Positions 47,587-58,768 of a stretch of 64,000 nucleotides of DNA are shown one piece after another. Position 1 is the stretch's first letter, and every line of letters starts with the position of its first letter. This stretch comes from Pyrus communis (lineage: Eukaryota; Streptophyta; Magnoliopsida; Rosales; Rosaceae): the NCBI RefSeq assembly GCF_963583255.1, contig NC_084808.1, positions 27,546,300-27,610,299 on the forward strand, read 5' to 3'. Under the pieces are notes generated by a model. It saw only the letters and a list, made by a program, of their open reading frames with translations, searched no databases and was not told where the DNA came from. The position numbers were made by a program, and so were the translations under genes.

Positions 47587-48507
47587 GGTGGCACCCTTCA
47601 ATGGGCTCAAGTCCTCCTCAGCCTTCCCTGTGACCCGCAAGGCCAACGATCTTACCTCCATTGCCAGCAACGGTGGAAGAGTCCAGTGTATGCAGGTAAC
47701 CCTAGCCAATTAATTTACTTGTCTACGTTACTTTAGGGTTATTTTAATTTCTAAATTTGAATAAAAGTTACCTTAGAAAGAAAGTAAATTAATCTGCATA
47801 TGGCTTTGATGTAAAAAATGCAGGCGTGACCACCAATTGGACTGAAGAAGTTTGAGACTCGCTTACCTTCCTCCCTTTTCTGCCGAGTCATTGGCAAAGG
47901 AAGTAGACTACCTTCTCCGCAACAACTGGGTTCCCACCTTGTAATTCGAGTTGGAGGTAATTAACATTCACAAATCACTCTTTAAGTTCGTGTAAATGCA
48001 ACAAAAAAATGGAGGGTGTGAAAATCGTTATTCTTTACTTAAAACATAGTTTTTTTCGACTACCTTTAGTGATCCCAAAAACCCATAATTAAAATCTAAT
48101 CTTATTTAATTTTTGATAAAATATGGGAATTTGGTAGTAAGCAAGCCATAAAAAGGTTTAGGGGTAAATAAGCATGTATCATTTCACCACTAAACTCGAT
48201 TAATATGTCGAGTGATACTTATTGTCTCAACATTGAGTTGACATGTGTTTAATACATTTGGATGAATAAATGCAGAAACCATTCGTCTACCGTGAGAACG
48301 GCAACTCCCCTGGGTACTATGACGGACGCTACCGGACGATGTGGAAGCTTCCCCTCTTCGGATGCACTGATTCTTCCCAAGTTTTAAAGGAGTTCGAGGA
48401 GGCCAAGACCACCTAACCCCGAATCCTTCATCCGGATCATCGGATTCGACAAGATCCGCCAAACACAGTGCGTCAGTTTCATCGCTTACAAGCCCCCAGG
48501 CTCCTAA

Positions 48508-48896
48508 GTTCTTTATAAAAAAACGCCGCGGCAAACGGCGGCCAACAGGCTATGTTACTTCCCTTCACAATTTTAATTTCAAATTGACATGTTGGTAGTT
48601 TCTGTTTGTACCATTCGTTTTGTGGCTCCAAATTTTATTTTCTTTCTGTAATTTATCTCCTTGTAATTCTCCGTTTATTCTGTGATATTTGAATTCTATA
48701 TCTAAACAGAGTTTGTGTTCGTCAACTTTGCATAAGCATGTTAGTTAACTTCTGAAATTCCAAGTGATTTTCGCGCATCCTTACAACGGCAATGATAGAG
48801 GAAAAGATAATTGCAGAAAATGACTATTTTGTTGTTGCTACAGAATCTTATACATAAACTGAACAATGTAAATACAAATCTTCTCTCCGTCTTTTT
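48508..48896. other. RBCS pseudogene 3' side and intergenic DNA
   Basis: Former 3' UTR sequence (TTTTGTGGCTCC, then T-rich) and the 3' UTR of the convergent minus-strand gene. No further gene. Confidence 0.5.
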
Positions 48897-49292
48897 TCAC
48901 GGATTTGGGATCTCTTTTGTGGTTCTTAATCCCCAAATGTCATCGTCCCAAATCACATCACTAAACAATCGGTAATGCGACTCTTCCATAAACTCAACAT
49001 CCCAAAGTGGCAACCAAACGGACCCCCAGGACATTTGCTCATCCACCGCAACACCACCACCCAAATTCCCCCAGTAATTCCCATCCCCAGCCATAAGATT
49101 CGGATCAGCCGCCACCAAACCCAATTGCTGATCATCGCCGCCGTCGATCCTCGCCTCTTCCTTCACGCTCTTGTCGATAGTTTTCTTACCCTTCTTGCTC
49201 GCAGCCGCCGCTGTTTTTGTCGTTGTAACTTCAAAACTCGGAGCTTGATCAACGCCGGCGCCGCCTCCGCCACTACGTCTCCGCCTCTTCAT
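48897..49292 (-). CDS. Small protein of unknown function with basic N-terminus and acidic aromatic C-terminus
   Basis: I do not recognise this family. A single-exon frame of 131 residues starts MKRRRRSGGGGAG at 49292. It carries two basic clusters (KRRRR and KKGKK) that could direct it to the nucleus, an Ala/Gly-rich linker, and a C-terminal third rich in Trp, Asp and Glu (WLPLWDVEFMEE, DVIWDDDIWGL), like a short interaction or activation motif. I prefer this ATG to the one further upstream because a TATA box lies at 49445-49452 and a leader of about 130 bases fits. The aromatic-acidic tail looks constrained, which speaks for a real gene. Confidence 0.6.
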   Translation of the reverse strand: MKRRRRSGGGGAGVDQAPSFEVTTTKTAAAASKKGKKTIDKSVKEEARIDGGDDQQLGLVAADPNLMAGDGNYWGNLGGGVAVDEQMSWGSVWLPLWDVEFMEESHYRLFSDVIWDDDIWGLRTTKEIPNP

Positions 49293-49444
49293 TTCTCCCG
49301 GTGAATTTGATCTCTCCAAAAAAAAAAACAGAACACTGGGTTTGTTATATATAAGCAAAGCAGCGATCTAAACCCCAGTAAAAAGGAAAAACAAATTAGG
49401 AGCTGGTGAATGAGACTTGAAAAAGATACTGATGGTGGGTTGTG

Positions 49445-49452
49445 TTTATATA
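49445..49452 (-). promoter_or_regulatory. TATA box for the 131-residue protein gene
   Basis: TATATAAA on the minus strand, 153 bases upstream of the ATG at 49292. Confidence 0.6.
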
Positions 49453-51804
49453 GGCAGAGATAGTAGGTTTGGAACTTGGAGTGCTCGTAATAGTTTCGTG
49501 GCTGTAGACAGCGACGGATCCAAGAAGTAATATTAGAGGGGTCAGTGCATCTGTCAGTGGCCGCACTGCAGGCCCTGCAGCTGTGAATTTATGTGTTCAC
49601 GTGACTTTACCTTGTCTTTGTCGATGAGTTGCCCTCTTCCGAGCACCCAAAGGGGCAAGTTGTGATTGTACTTTTTTTATTTTTGTACTTCTGGACTCCC
49701 CCAAAGGGCAACTGGACAAGTTGATTGACAAGAATGCAAATCCAATTAAAAAACTAGTATATTTTGGTCAAACACGAGCTGCCGACTAAAAGTTTGGGGA
49801 GGAGATTCTTGTTTACGATTGTCTAATTAAAACGGTTTTCGTATCGAACAAAACTATCGTAAAGTGAGTAAGACTAATTAGTTTGTGATTGACTAGTGTC
49901 AACCTGTTTGCCCACACTTAAGAAAAATATACGGCAAATGACGTGATCAAATAAATCTACGGATGTATTTCGCTTGTTGAAAATAAGACGGATTTCAAAA
50001 TATCTTTTAAGTTAGGGCAAAGGCACGATGCGCTGTCATATTTGACGGTTCGAAGAATTAGGTTAAGATGCATATGGTGTCACTGGAATAAAAAGTGTGG
50101 CTTGTGATAGTTGTTGGCAAAAAAAAAAAAGGGAGGGAAGGAACAAAGTGTTCCACGTGGTCTTGTGAATTGACAGCTTTGGAAGGGCCTTTGTCGGAGA
50201 GTGGTTGCTGTCTGGCTGACCGACTAGTCCCTTGGCCTAACCTAAAACTGCAAGTTGGGTGTCAAACGACTGAAATAACACGCACACTTTGGGTTAAAAT
50301 GGTCTCTGTCTTTCTGTTCGTGACAGTGAAAACATCTCGTTGTCGTAGTGGCTTGCATTACATATCACATCCCCGATGCCACTGGCGTCGACTTATGCTT
50401 ACCAAGTTGGAGAGGATGGAGGGGTTGAGTCGTTGAGACTTGAGAACGGTTTGAACTTGGACAATTGGATCCATCTTTCTTCTTTTAGCCAATTGATTTT
50501 TTTAGCTTTATTTGACACCGTTGCACGTAATCTAAGATTGGTAGGTATTTTGTGGAACAACCTACTTTTTGTTGGAGAGTGCAGCTGATATTTGAAAGTT
50601 GGTTGCTTAGTTTGGAGGGAAAAAATATCTAAGGAAAGACAAAAAGAGGAAGAAGGGTTACATCCATGTTGTATATATGTATATGGGAGATATTGTTATT
50701 TAAAAATGAGTAGAAATTTCTATTCAAAATTATTCGTGTTTGAATTACAGAGTTTTGTATTTATTATTAGAATCATTCATATTATGTATTACTTTGTAAG
50801 ATCATCTACGCAATAAATAAATTAAAAATTATGATTGTTTAGTCAATCTATTTTAACGAATACATAAACTCTTTGTAATGCTTGTACCAATTTTGTTCAT
50901 CTGTTTTCATAAAGACCAATGAATAAAGGACCTTATTTTTAATTAATTTTTTACATAAGTGAACGGTTTTAATCATAAAAGAGTTCTATAAATTGACAAC
51001 ATAACGTTTTGAGTGTAAAATTTTATCTATTCTTTGAATACTCAAATATTATTCATATTATATGTTATGGTATGGGGAAAGGATCCTCTACGGATCCCTT
51101 CCTCTTAATCCATCAAATTCGGAGATCCGGACTGTTGAAATTTGATTCAACGGTTAAAGTTATTATAATTTTTAAAGTTGGTCCCCGTTTGTAGCTGTTG
51201 AATCAAATTTCAATAATTCAGATCTTTGAACTTAATGAATTAGAAATAAGAGATCCAAAGATGATTTCTTTTCGTGGTATGGTATCTTTTCAGAGTAGGG
51301 CTTTGCCGGTACACGTAGAGGACAGCAGCTATTTGATGATGCAGGAGGTGGAAGTGGGCTGACTCATGCACTTGCGGAAGGGATGCCGACAGCAGCTATA
51401 TTTGTAGGAAATGTTTTGCTTCACAACACACTGGTTCAATTCTAGCTTTATAATCTCCTGCAATTTTTCAATTATTAGTTAAGCATGGCATAGGTTTTGA
51501 ATTGAATTGGTGATGGGTAAAATGGAAGATGAAGACATCAATACACACTTGAATCACTGGCGAAAGATCTCGAATTTTAGAAATCTGCAAGGAACAAAGA
51601 AATTGAAGAGTGAAAAATCAAACCGGATTTGGGGATTTTCCCTAGCTCTGTAGATGGCTAATCTCTTTTAACAACACAAAATAGTCTATCGATTGACTCT
51701 TGTCTTTAGATTTTAGTTTGAGTGGCTTCCATTGTATGGTTAATTATTTCTCTTCCTTCTTCCATATTTTCCGTGTGAAACAAACTTCAAAACTGATTTC
51801 ACAA
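49453..51804. other. Intergenic DNA with repeat fragments
   Basis: Near 49508, CAGCGACGGATCCAAGAA resembles a hAT-type left end, but no matching right end was found. Frames at 50095-50436 and 50376-50816 have no family features. A foldback at 51076-51262 is listed separately. Confidence 0.5.
51076..51262. repeat. MITE-like foldback
   Basis: A perfect 17-base inverted pair, TTGAAATTTGATTCAAC (51135-51151) and GTTGAATCAAATTTCAA (51197-51213), sits inside weaker outer arms (GATCC near 51082, GGATCTC-type match near 51250). Confidence 0.6.
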
Positions 51805-51985
51805 ATAAAAAAGAAAAACTAATAAAAAAAAGTTTGAAAACTTTGAGTTTTAATGATAAGGACAAAATAAATGGTAAAGTGAATAGTACTATGATTGATT
51901 TTTTTGTGTAAAAATATGGTTTTTTGTTAAAATGAATAGTACAAAGAACTTTTCGTTAAAGTTCCTAAATAAAAAAGGTTCAAAC
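51805..51985. repeat. MITE family B, copy 3
   Basis: AAAAACTAATAAAAAAAAGT then TTTGAAAACTTTGAGTTTTA, ATGATAAGGACAAAATAAAT, ending AACTTTTCGTTAAAGTTCC. Same order as copy 1. Confidence 0.65.
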
Positions 51986-53390
51986 TTTTAATTTCCCATA
52001 AATAAAAAATGAACATTTGTACTAAATTAATTAAAATTAATTCATGGATAGGAGGAAAAAATAATTAAACGAAGTTACCCAAAAGAATGAGACCACCAAC
52101 TCATATGTTGAAAACACATCGATCACTGGGGATTCACCAATCAGCCTATATATTTGATCAAATATGGAGTTAATCATAAAAAGGAAAATTAAAAATAAAT
52201 CAAACATCAAACTATCAAAGTAACATACTGAGAGTGAAGACGATTTAGTTTTTGCGGGAAAGGAATATAACCAATTGCAACTGCTAATTACAGTTTCAAA
52301 AGCCCAGAAAAATCCTGTAAACAAATCTACTCTTTCTGCCTTTACTTGCTCTACGTTTCTGCAGCGAACAAAAATATAAAAAATATAAAAATAAAAAATA
52401 AAAAAAAACCCCAAAATGAAATTAAACAATGCCAGTACTCGATGCATGTGTTCTTTATTCCTCTATCCTGTTCTTGGATTGTTGTGTGTGTCACATCCCG
52501 GCATAGTATTGTTTGCTTTGAGCCACATTCTCACGGATTTGTTCTTGGGCTTCCACCCAAAACGCGTCTTACTATAAGGAGGTGGACATGTATGTATAAG
52601 GCGTATCACCTCCCCTCCCCCTGACGATGTAGGATTTTATAGTGTGGACCATGATTGGGAGAGGCAGTTATGGGGTATCATTCGCTCCTAATAAATTGAG
52701 TTGGAAAAGAACCCCAATTGATGGAAAAATTTGTAGAACGTGGAGGATTAATTATTTGATTTTGAATCCCACGTTTAGCAGTTGTATCTCTTTTCTGCAA
52801 AACTTCTTCTCTTTATAGCTTAACCCACATGGCTTTAATCCATTTTTTTTTATATAATTTCAGTTTTTTTATAATTTTATGACAAAATTACCCTTGCAAA
52901 TTTGTTTTTATTATTTTCGGTCAGTTTTGATTTTTTTTTTTGTTTGGGGGGGCTTTTTTGTTCAAAATTTTTTGATGACGTCTTGAGACACCAAACATTC
53001 CTTCTGGTTTTCTAATATTAAAGATTAAAGATGAATAACTATGAACCAGCCAGTTAGACCTTTTTACCTAAACACTTGCATCAAGAGTTTAGTGTTAAAA
53101 TATCTTACATTGACAATGTTAAGTGCTCAATGAGACAGGCCAAAGGTAACTTACAACAAAACTGATATCGTTTCCAATTTGTGCAAGTGGTAAGTAATAA
53201 ATTGAAAACAGTATCGATTTTGTCATAAGTTGCTTTTGACTTGTCTATTTAATAATTTAACATGGTAACAGATTTAAGAATAAATAGTGTAATCGATAAT
53301 CTGCTTAATAATAACTTGACATAACAAAACTCGTTGGGACCCAATGTGGACCCCGCTCCCAGTGTCAGGTCCCATGCAACTAACCCCAAC
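51986..53390. other. Intergenic DNA with an LTR-like fragment
   Basis: At about 52490-52640, TGTCACATCCCGGCATAG, later CTTATAAGG-like and ACGATGTAGGATT, looks like a decayed short LTR of the type that begins TGTCACATCCC and ends near CGATGTGGGAT. The minus frame at 52037-52447 is hydrophobic, AT-rich and unsupported. No gene. Confidence 0.4.
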
Positions 53391-53604
53391 AGGATCCTCT
53401 CCGGATCCTTTTGGTGAGAATCCTGAGAATTCGTAAATTGTGTTCGTTCATCGTACATCGTGCGATCAGTTTTTGTTAGGTACTATTTGTATTTAATTTT
53501 AAATAAAAATATTTAAAATAATTTCTAATTGCACAATATACGATTAACATATATGATTCATGAATTTGAGATCCTCACAAAAAGAATCCGTCGGCAATCT
53601 GGAT
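53391..53604. repeat. MITE family A, copy 3
   Basis: AGGATCCTCTCCGGATCCTT at the left, AGATCCTCACAAAAAGAATC then CGTCGG at the right, core CGTTCATCGTACATCGTGCG. Confidence 0.75.
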
Positions 53605-54800
53605 TCCAACTAACCTACCATTTCGACTTACTGATGGGAGTATTTTAATTTTTAATATAATATTTGGAATAAAATCCTGTCTCTGGAAGTGGGTCCCCTT
53701 CTTGTAACGAATTCAAGCAGACGCCAAGTCTTTCTACTCGTTTAATAAGATCTTTTTGTTGATTGTGTTTTGATGAGACTAGTTAAATTTTTTGTGTTAA
53801 ATTATCATGATCAATGTCTTAATGGAGGATTTAAACAGGGTCAAATTAATAAAATGGATATCATTATCTCACCGCTAAACGATTTTAAACTCAAAGTTTC
53901 TTATGCAACAAGAAAGGAGAATTCGTTTGAATACATGATAATCATCTATTGGACGAAGGAAAGGAAGATACCAAGACTACGTCTTAATTGTAACGAGAGA
54001 ATCTCTTCAATCAAAACCCCCAACTGGCTTCAACCACGCAAAACACGTTCACTCTGCAAGCTTCAACCACACAAAACATGTCCACTCTGCAAGCTTCAAC
54101 CACACAAAAAGGTTCGCATCAAGATATAGATGCTCATCCCTTCGAATAAAGTTGTGTGGATCATAAGCTGAACGATTCTTCGAAGCTGTTTTTCTTCTTT
54201 CTTTAAAAATAGCATCGATGATCGATTTCCGATGATTCAAACATAGTTGTACGAATGAACACAAAAAACCATCACATAGCTGTTGAATTATGATCAGGGA
54301 TAAAAAGCACAAGGATTCGGCAAAGCGCAATTCGGAGAGAATCACATAAACTCAATCGGAAAGTAAAAACACGAAGCAAGCAGTGAACAGCGGAAGATAA
54401 CGAAAACACGAATGGTATATATACACTGTTAATGACTGTTTAGATCGACTCAACAACAGCTTCAATTTGTACAGATTTGCTTCATAAGCCGAACTCAAAC
54501 ACAATGAAAGGGCGGTGTGGTAGAAAACACAATCAATCTGTTCTCTACTAAATGCCACACCCCCTCAGGGACTTCTCCTAAACAAGAAGAACGAACTCCG
54601 CTCATTATTTGGTTAACATCTCACTTTACTTACACGACACATTTTATTAACACAAATCCCCTGAACATATTTACATTAGACAGAAAGATCGACTTCCTTC
54701 ACTCTCCGAGAATTTCAAAATTTCCTCTCAATGCTATCAAGTGTAGAAAACTTTAGCTTAATGTTCTCCTATGTACCTTCGTTGATAAAAATCGGGCTCT
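53605..54800. other. Intergenic DNA and 3' region of the first tandem gene
   Basis: From about 54120 the sequence is related to 58040 onwards, the left part of the segmental duplication. CAACCACGCAAAAC / CAACCACACAAAAC units with CTGCAAGCTT repeat in tandem three times at 54029-54110. Short frames are unsupported. Confidence 0.5.
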
Positions 54801-55560
54801 TTATGCCAGGGTAGAGATGCTGCAGTTCCTTCGATCCGTGTCCAGGCAATCAAACCCCTCGACCCTCACTGCCGGTTTGCTCCCAAAATTGGTCCTTACA
54901 CAGCCTCCTTTCCTCGTGGACGAGGAAGGAGATGATGATTGACCGGACGGGGCAGGTATTGGCGACAGTGATGAGGACGAGATGAGCTCCTCATCCCCAA
55001 ATCGAGCGTCCTGAATTAATGGGTTAGCTACTCTGCTCGGTGGCGACCCGCAATAAAATGGGTGCTGCGAGGCCATTTCTGTACACGAAAATTGTTCAAC
55101 ACCAAAGGATCCCTACACAAATCAAACATCAAAAAATAAATTAAACATCACACACATTGAATTACTGACTCGATTACTACCATAATTGCCTAATTAGCAT
55201 TCAGTTAATTGCAGATCGAGAAGTACCTTAGTGAGAATGTTGTCTAAAATATCAGACCCGGCATTTGAATCACAGAACTCCGCCTGGTGGCTGAAATTCA
55301 AATAGTTAAAAATCAAAACCAAACTAACAAAATTTCACAATTTGAATTTTGAAACGCTAAGGAAAGCACAAATAAAAATTCCAAAACAGAAAGAAATTCA
55401 AAAATTCGAATTACCCGAAATGCCATCGGAAAGATCTGACAGGATCGTTGAGGAGGCCGAGGCGGCGAGGTTTGGGGCAGACGACGGAGTCCCTGGAGCA
55501 AGACCTCATGTCTTCGCAAGCAGAGAGCGCATTGCCTTGCTGTATCCCACAGTGATTCAT
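54801..55560 (-). CDS. Conserved plant protein of unknown function, tandem copy 1 (At1g70780-like)
   Basis: Function unknown. Exons on the minus strand: 55560-55415, 55290-55227, 55112-54801, with GT-AG sites and consistent phase (GG/C CAC; ACT AAG/GGA TCC), giving 173 residues. Exon 1 encodes MNHCGIQQGNALSACEDMRS and VVCPKPRRLGLLNDPVRSF. Exon 2 encodes HQAEFCDSNAGSDILDNIL. Exon 3 encodes CGSPPSRVANPLIQDARFGD, a Ser/Pro-rich stretch, KGGCVRTNFGSKPAVRVEGF and the end DCLDTDRRNCSISTLA. No signal peptide or membrane segment is seen. The family assignment comes from memory of GSPPSRVANPLIQDARFGD and the DCLDRDRRNCSI tail. A second copy lies 3.2 kb away in the same orientation. Confidence 0.87.
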
Positions 55561-55980
55561 TTTCCGCTCGGTTTAAAACGACGACGTAAAACCTGGTCAA
55601 GCAAATCAATTAAACGACAAGTTAACAGATCTGATCTGGATAAATTGTAACAGAAAATGGATTTTAACTTGAGCGTAAAAGTTGAGGAAGGAGATCTGGA
55701 GAAGTCGGATTGTTTTCAAAAACGCCAGATCCGAAGACAGAGACTGGAATTACCGAAGATTTTGATGGAAACAAGAAAATTCATAATTTAAAAAATAAAA
55801 ATAAACATAAATGTGAGTTTACCTTTTAAGTTTGAGTGAAGAAGTCAGCAGCTGCTTAGTTGCAGGTGGGAAAAACGGAATGGAAAATTAAGGGGGAAAG
55901 GGAAGGGGTTTGGTTGGAGAGGAAGGAAATGGGAAAGGAAAGAAGGTTGACAAAGGAAAGTCTCCATCGAATTTATAGAG
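55561..55980 (-). promoter_or_regulatory. 5' UTR with intron and TATA box of tandem copy 1
   Basis: TATAAAT on the minus strand at 55971-55977. A non-coding exon ends at a donor AAAAG/GTAAAC near 55822, and an acceptor TTGACCAG precedes GTTTTACGTCG about 35 bases before the ATG. No upstream ATG was found in the spliced leader as modelled. Confidence 0.55.
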
Positions 55981-57290
55981 CCAATGGCTTAACAGAAAAC
56001 GAGAGCGAACATAGAATCGTGTGATTAATTAATAAAAAATTTGAGGAGAGAGAAGAGATTTTGGGAATGGGCGAGGGCAACGGGGAGATAGAGAGAGAAG
56101 TCAAGTGAGGAACGTGAGATGTGTGGGAACTTGGGACTTGGGAGGAGTACCTAACTTATATGATACGGATATGATATGATTGACGTGGTATTTTATGTTA
56201 ATAGTATTATTTTTACGGCTTGAAATTTCGTTCAGGTTGAATTTTGTTGAGATTTACAGAGTCGAATTTATGTTTGTGTATCTCTTGACATGTAAGGCTT
56301 AAAAGTCTGGAATGTATCAAAAATTAGGATTAAAAAAGAGTAATATTGGAATGACTAAATTTTAAAATCAAATTATATGGATATTGCTGATTAGATTATT
56401 ATTTTAGTGTTAATCTTCCTAGCATAATTTGAAAGAAAATTATAGAAGTATTTTTTCTTTTGAACATAAAAATTATAGAATTACTTAAACTACAAAAATT
56501 ATACAAGTAGTTACAAAAGACAACACTTGCATGTGAGGGACGTCATATCATCTACTATTTTCGATTAATGTACTTTAATTGTACAAATTCGTTAGTAAAA
56601 CTATTCATTTTCTTAATTGTTAATTTTTTATAAAAAAATCTGCAAAACAAGTGGACAATTGATCATCAATATGTCACTTAATACTAAGATCGTACATTTG
56701 TATGATACATATGTATTACTAAAATGTCTCAAATTAGATTGATATTTTCTAAAAATAGTGATTAAATGAGAATTAAGAAAATCTACACATTCGATTATGA
56801 AACTTTTGTCGTAAAAATACATTAGTTGCAAATGATGCTGGCCCTTCAAGAGAAAGGATCTCCAATTTTTATTAAAAATGAGATTAGTTGAGGACTCAGT
56901 CCATATTGAACTTCAACGATCTGAATTGTCTATTTTATAAGTCTTGATTCATAAATCATCCTTGCAAACATTCAATACAAAATGACACTATTTGCCTATT
57001 TAATTATCACGATAAAATTTTAATGTTTTTAAAGAACAAAATGTTCGTCAATTTCTTTAAACTCAATTAAATGTCTCAAATATTTTTGATTTGACTAATA
57101 TTTTGCAAAGATAATTTATAAAGTGCAACTTGAAAATTGAACAGTTCAGATCGTTAAAGTTATGTTATGGACCGGAACTAATCCTCATTTTATAAAGAAA
57201 TGAAAATCTCTTTCTTAATGACTTCCTTTAAATATATATTGTTACGAATAGCATTTTCATTGTTTAAAAGAAGTGTCATGTGACTTCATA
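55981..57290. other. Intergenic DNA
   Basis: No gene seen. A minus frame at 56628-56849 is AT-rich and unsupported. Confidence 0.5.
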
Positions 57291-57496
57291 ACAAGGATCC
57301 TCTTAGGATTCTCTTTGTGAGGATTTAGAAGATTCATGTATCGTGTCCGTTCATGGTATATTGTGCAGTCAGAAATTATTTTAAATTTTATTATTTAAAA
57401 TTGAACACAAACATTATATGATGAAAACTGACCGCATGATGTACGATAAATGAAAACGATTCACGGATCCTTAAGATCCTCACATAGAGGATCCGG
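57291..57496. repeat. MITE family A, copy 4
   Basis: AAGGATCCTCTTAGGATTCT at the left, TTAAGATCCTCACATAGAGG then ATCCGG at the right, core CGTTCATGGTATATTGTGC. Confidence 0.7.
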
Positions 57497-57585
57497 ATTC
57501 ATGTCTTCATTGGTCCTTCATCGCCTTTGTCAGTGGTTGCTAGACGTGCATAGAACAAAGATCAACAGTATGGAAGAGGTCCAAG

Positions 57586-57750
57586 AGGATATCTCCGGAT
57601 CCACTTTTTGGGGATCCTAAATATCTCCACATCCTGGCTGTTCATCGTATTTGTGTTTAATTTTTAAAAATCAAATGATTTATGATCGCACGATTCACGA
57701 TGAATAACTAAGATGTGTGAATCCCTAAGATCCCACAATTTGGATCCAGA
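57586..57750. repeat. MITE family A, copy 5 (short, diverged)
   Basis: ATATCTCCGGATCCACTTTT at the left and GATCCCACAATTTGGATCC at the right. The inner palindromic part is shorter than in other copies. Only 90 bases separate it from copy 4. Confidence 0.55.
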
Positions 57751-58768
57751 TGAAATCTGAATCCCAGTTTTATAACACTATTAGCATGAAGATTATCTAT
57801 TCCAAAGTAGGAACATACCATAAGTCTCTTTAAAAACTTAATTTTGTTTTTATAACAATTAGATAAATCTAAGGTGAATTGACGAAAAGATTACATTACC
57901 ATAAAACAAATACGGCGGGCGATGATGAAACAATGTGTATTCAAAATATTTCGGGGCTGTTTGTTATCCTCCTAGGATTTATTTTTCAAATTTTGAACAA
58001 CGTAGATCGCCCGCATAAAGGAGAAACCAAAAGTACAGAGATCATAGATGCTTGCCATTTCGAATAAAAGTTCCCAAGGAATGCAGATCATAGACCATAC
58101 ATCCTCGGCTTTAAAAAAGCATGTCCGTGGATTCCAGTGATACAAACCGAATATTTCACTAACGAAAACGAAACTCACCAGACGGACTACAAATCCGGCA
58201 TCCCGGAATTCGGCGTCATGCTCAAGCGACGCGGGTTACAGAACACAAAACTATAACCAGATCAAGAAAGGGAAGTGCAAAGCAATTAAATGTATGTCGC
58301 ACACAGCAGAAGACGAACTAAAACACAAATGCTTTATTTACACACTAAACGAATGTTTAGATCGACTCAACAGCAGCTTCAATTTATACAGATTCGCTTC
58401 ACAAGCCGCTCTATGAAAATCCGAAACACCTAAATGGAAACACAACGAAAATTTTCCCACAATACTCTTTTACTTTTTACAATACAAGAGGGGGCGGTGT
58501 GTTACACCGTCCCCTCGTAACCAGTCCTAGACACGATCTATGAACCCGTTTATTATTTGGTTAACATCTCAATTACTTACATGACACAGACACATTTCAT
58601 TTACACAAACCCCTCGTACGTATATACATAAGGTAGAAGGATCGTCGTAGTTCTCTTCTCCTGATGAAAATTTCAAAATTTCCCAGTGCTATCAAAGTAA
58701 TGTGGTTGGCTATATCAAACTTTAAGCTCAGTCTTTTCCTATGTACCTTCATCAATTGAATTGTGATC
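57751..58768. other. Intergenic DNA and 3' region of the second tandem gene
   Basis: From about 58040 it is related to the 3' side of copy 1 (for example TTTAGATCGACTCAACA near 58351 and 54440). Frames at 57879-58178 are unsupported. Confidence 0.5.

Larger units (their letters stand above)
43866..48507 (+). pseudogene. RBCS: RuBisCO small subunit pseudogene, split by a Copia element
   Basis: The normal product is the nuclear-encoded small subunit of RuBisCO, imported into chloroplasts. Exon 1a (43866-43928) encodes transit-peptide start TASPKVSSAAVTSVQRTR then SLAQ, with ACG where ATG is expected. Exon 1b resumes after the Copia element at 47587 as (M)[15 protein letters not shown] to CMQ (47695). 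Exon 2 is about 47824-47956 ([14 protein letters not shown]) and exon 3 is 48276-48507 ([32 protein letters not shown]), ending GS and TAA. GT-AG sites are intact. Breaks besides the insertion: VW is read as A-stop (TGA at 47827), a 2-base loss near 47857, TAA near 47941, Trp to Arg after GRY, and one extra base near 48418. Mature exons remain easily recognisable, so decay is fairly recent. Confidence 0.93.

Noticed and set aside
49500..49600. Second-type hAT left end CAGCGACGGATCCAAGAA
   Set aside because: No matching right end or 8-bp duplication found within the next few kilobases.
52037..52447. 136-residue minus-strand frame rich in Phe and Ile
   Set aside because: Very AT-rich and low in complexity, no start context; looks like chance in AT-rich DNA.
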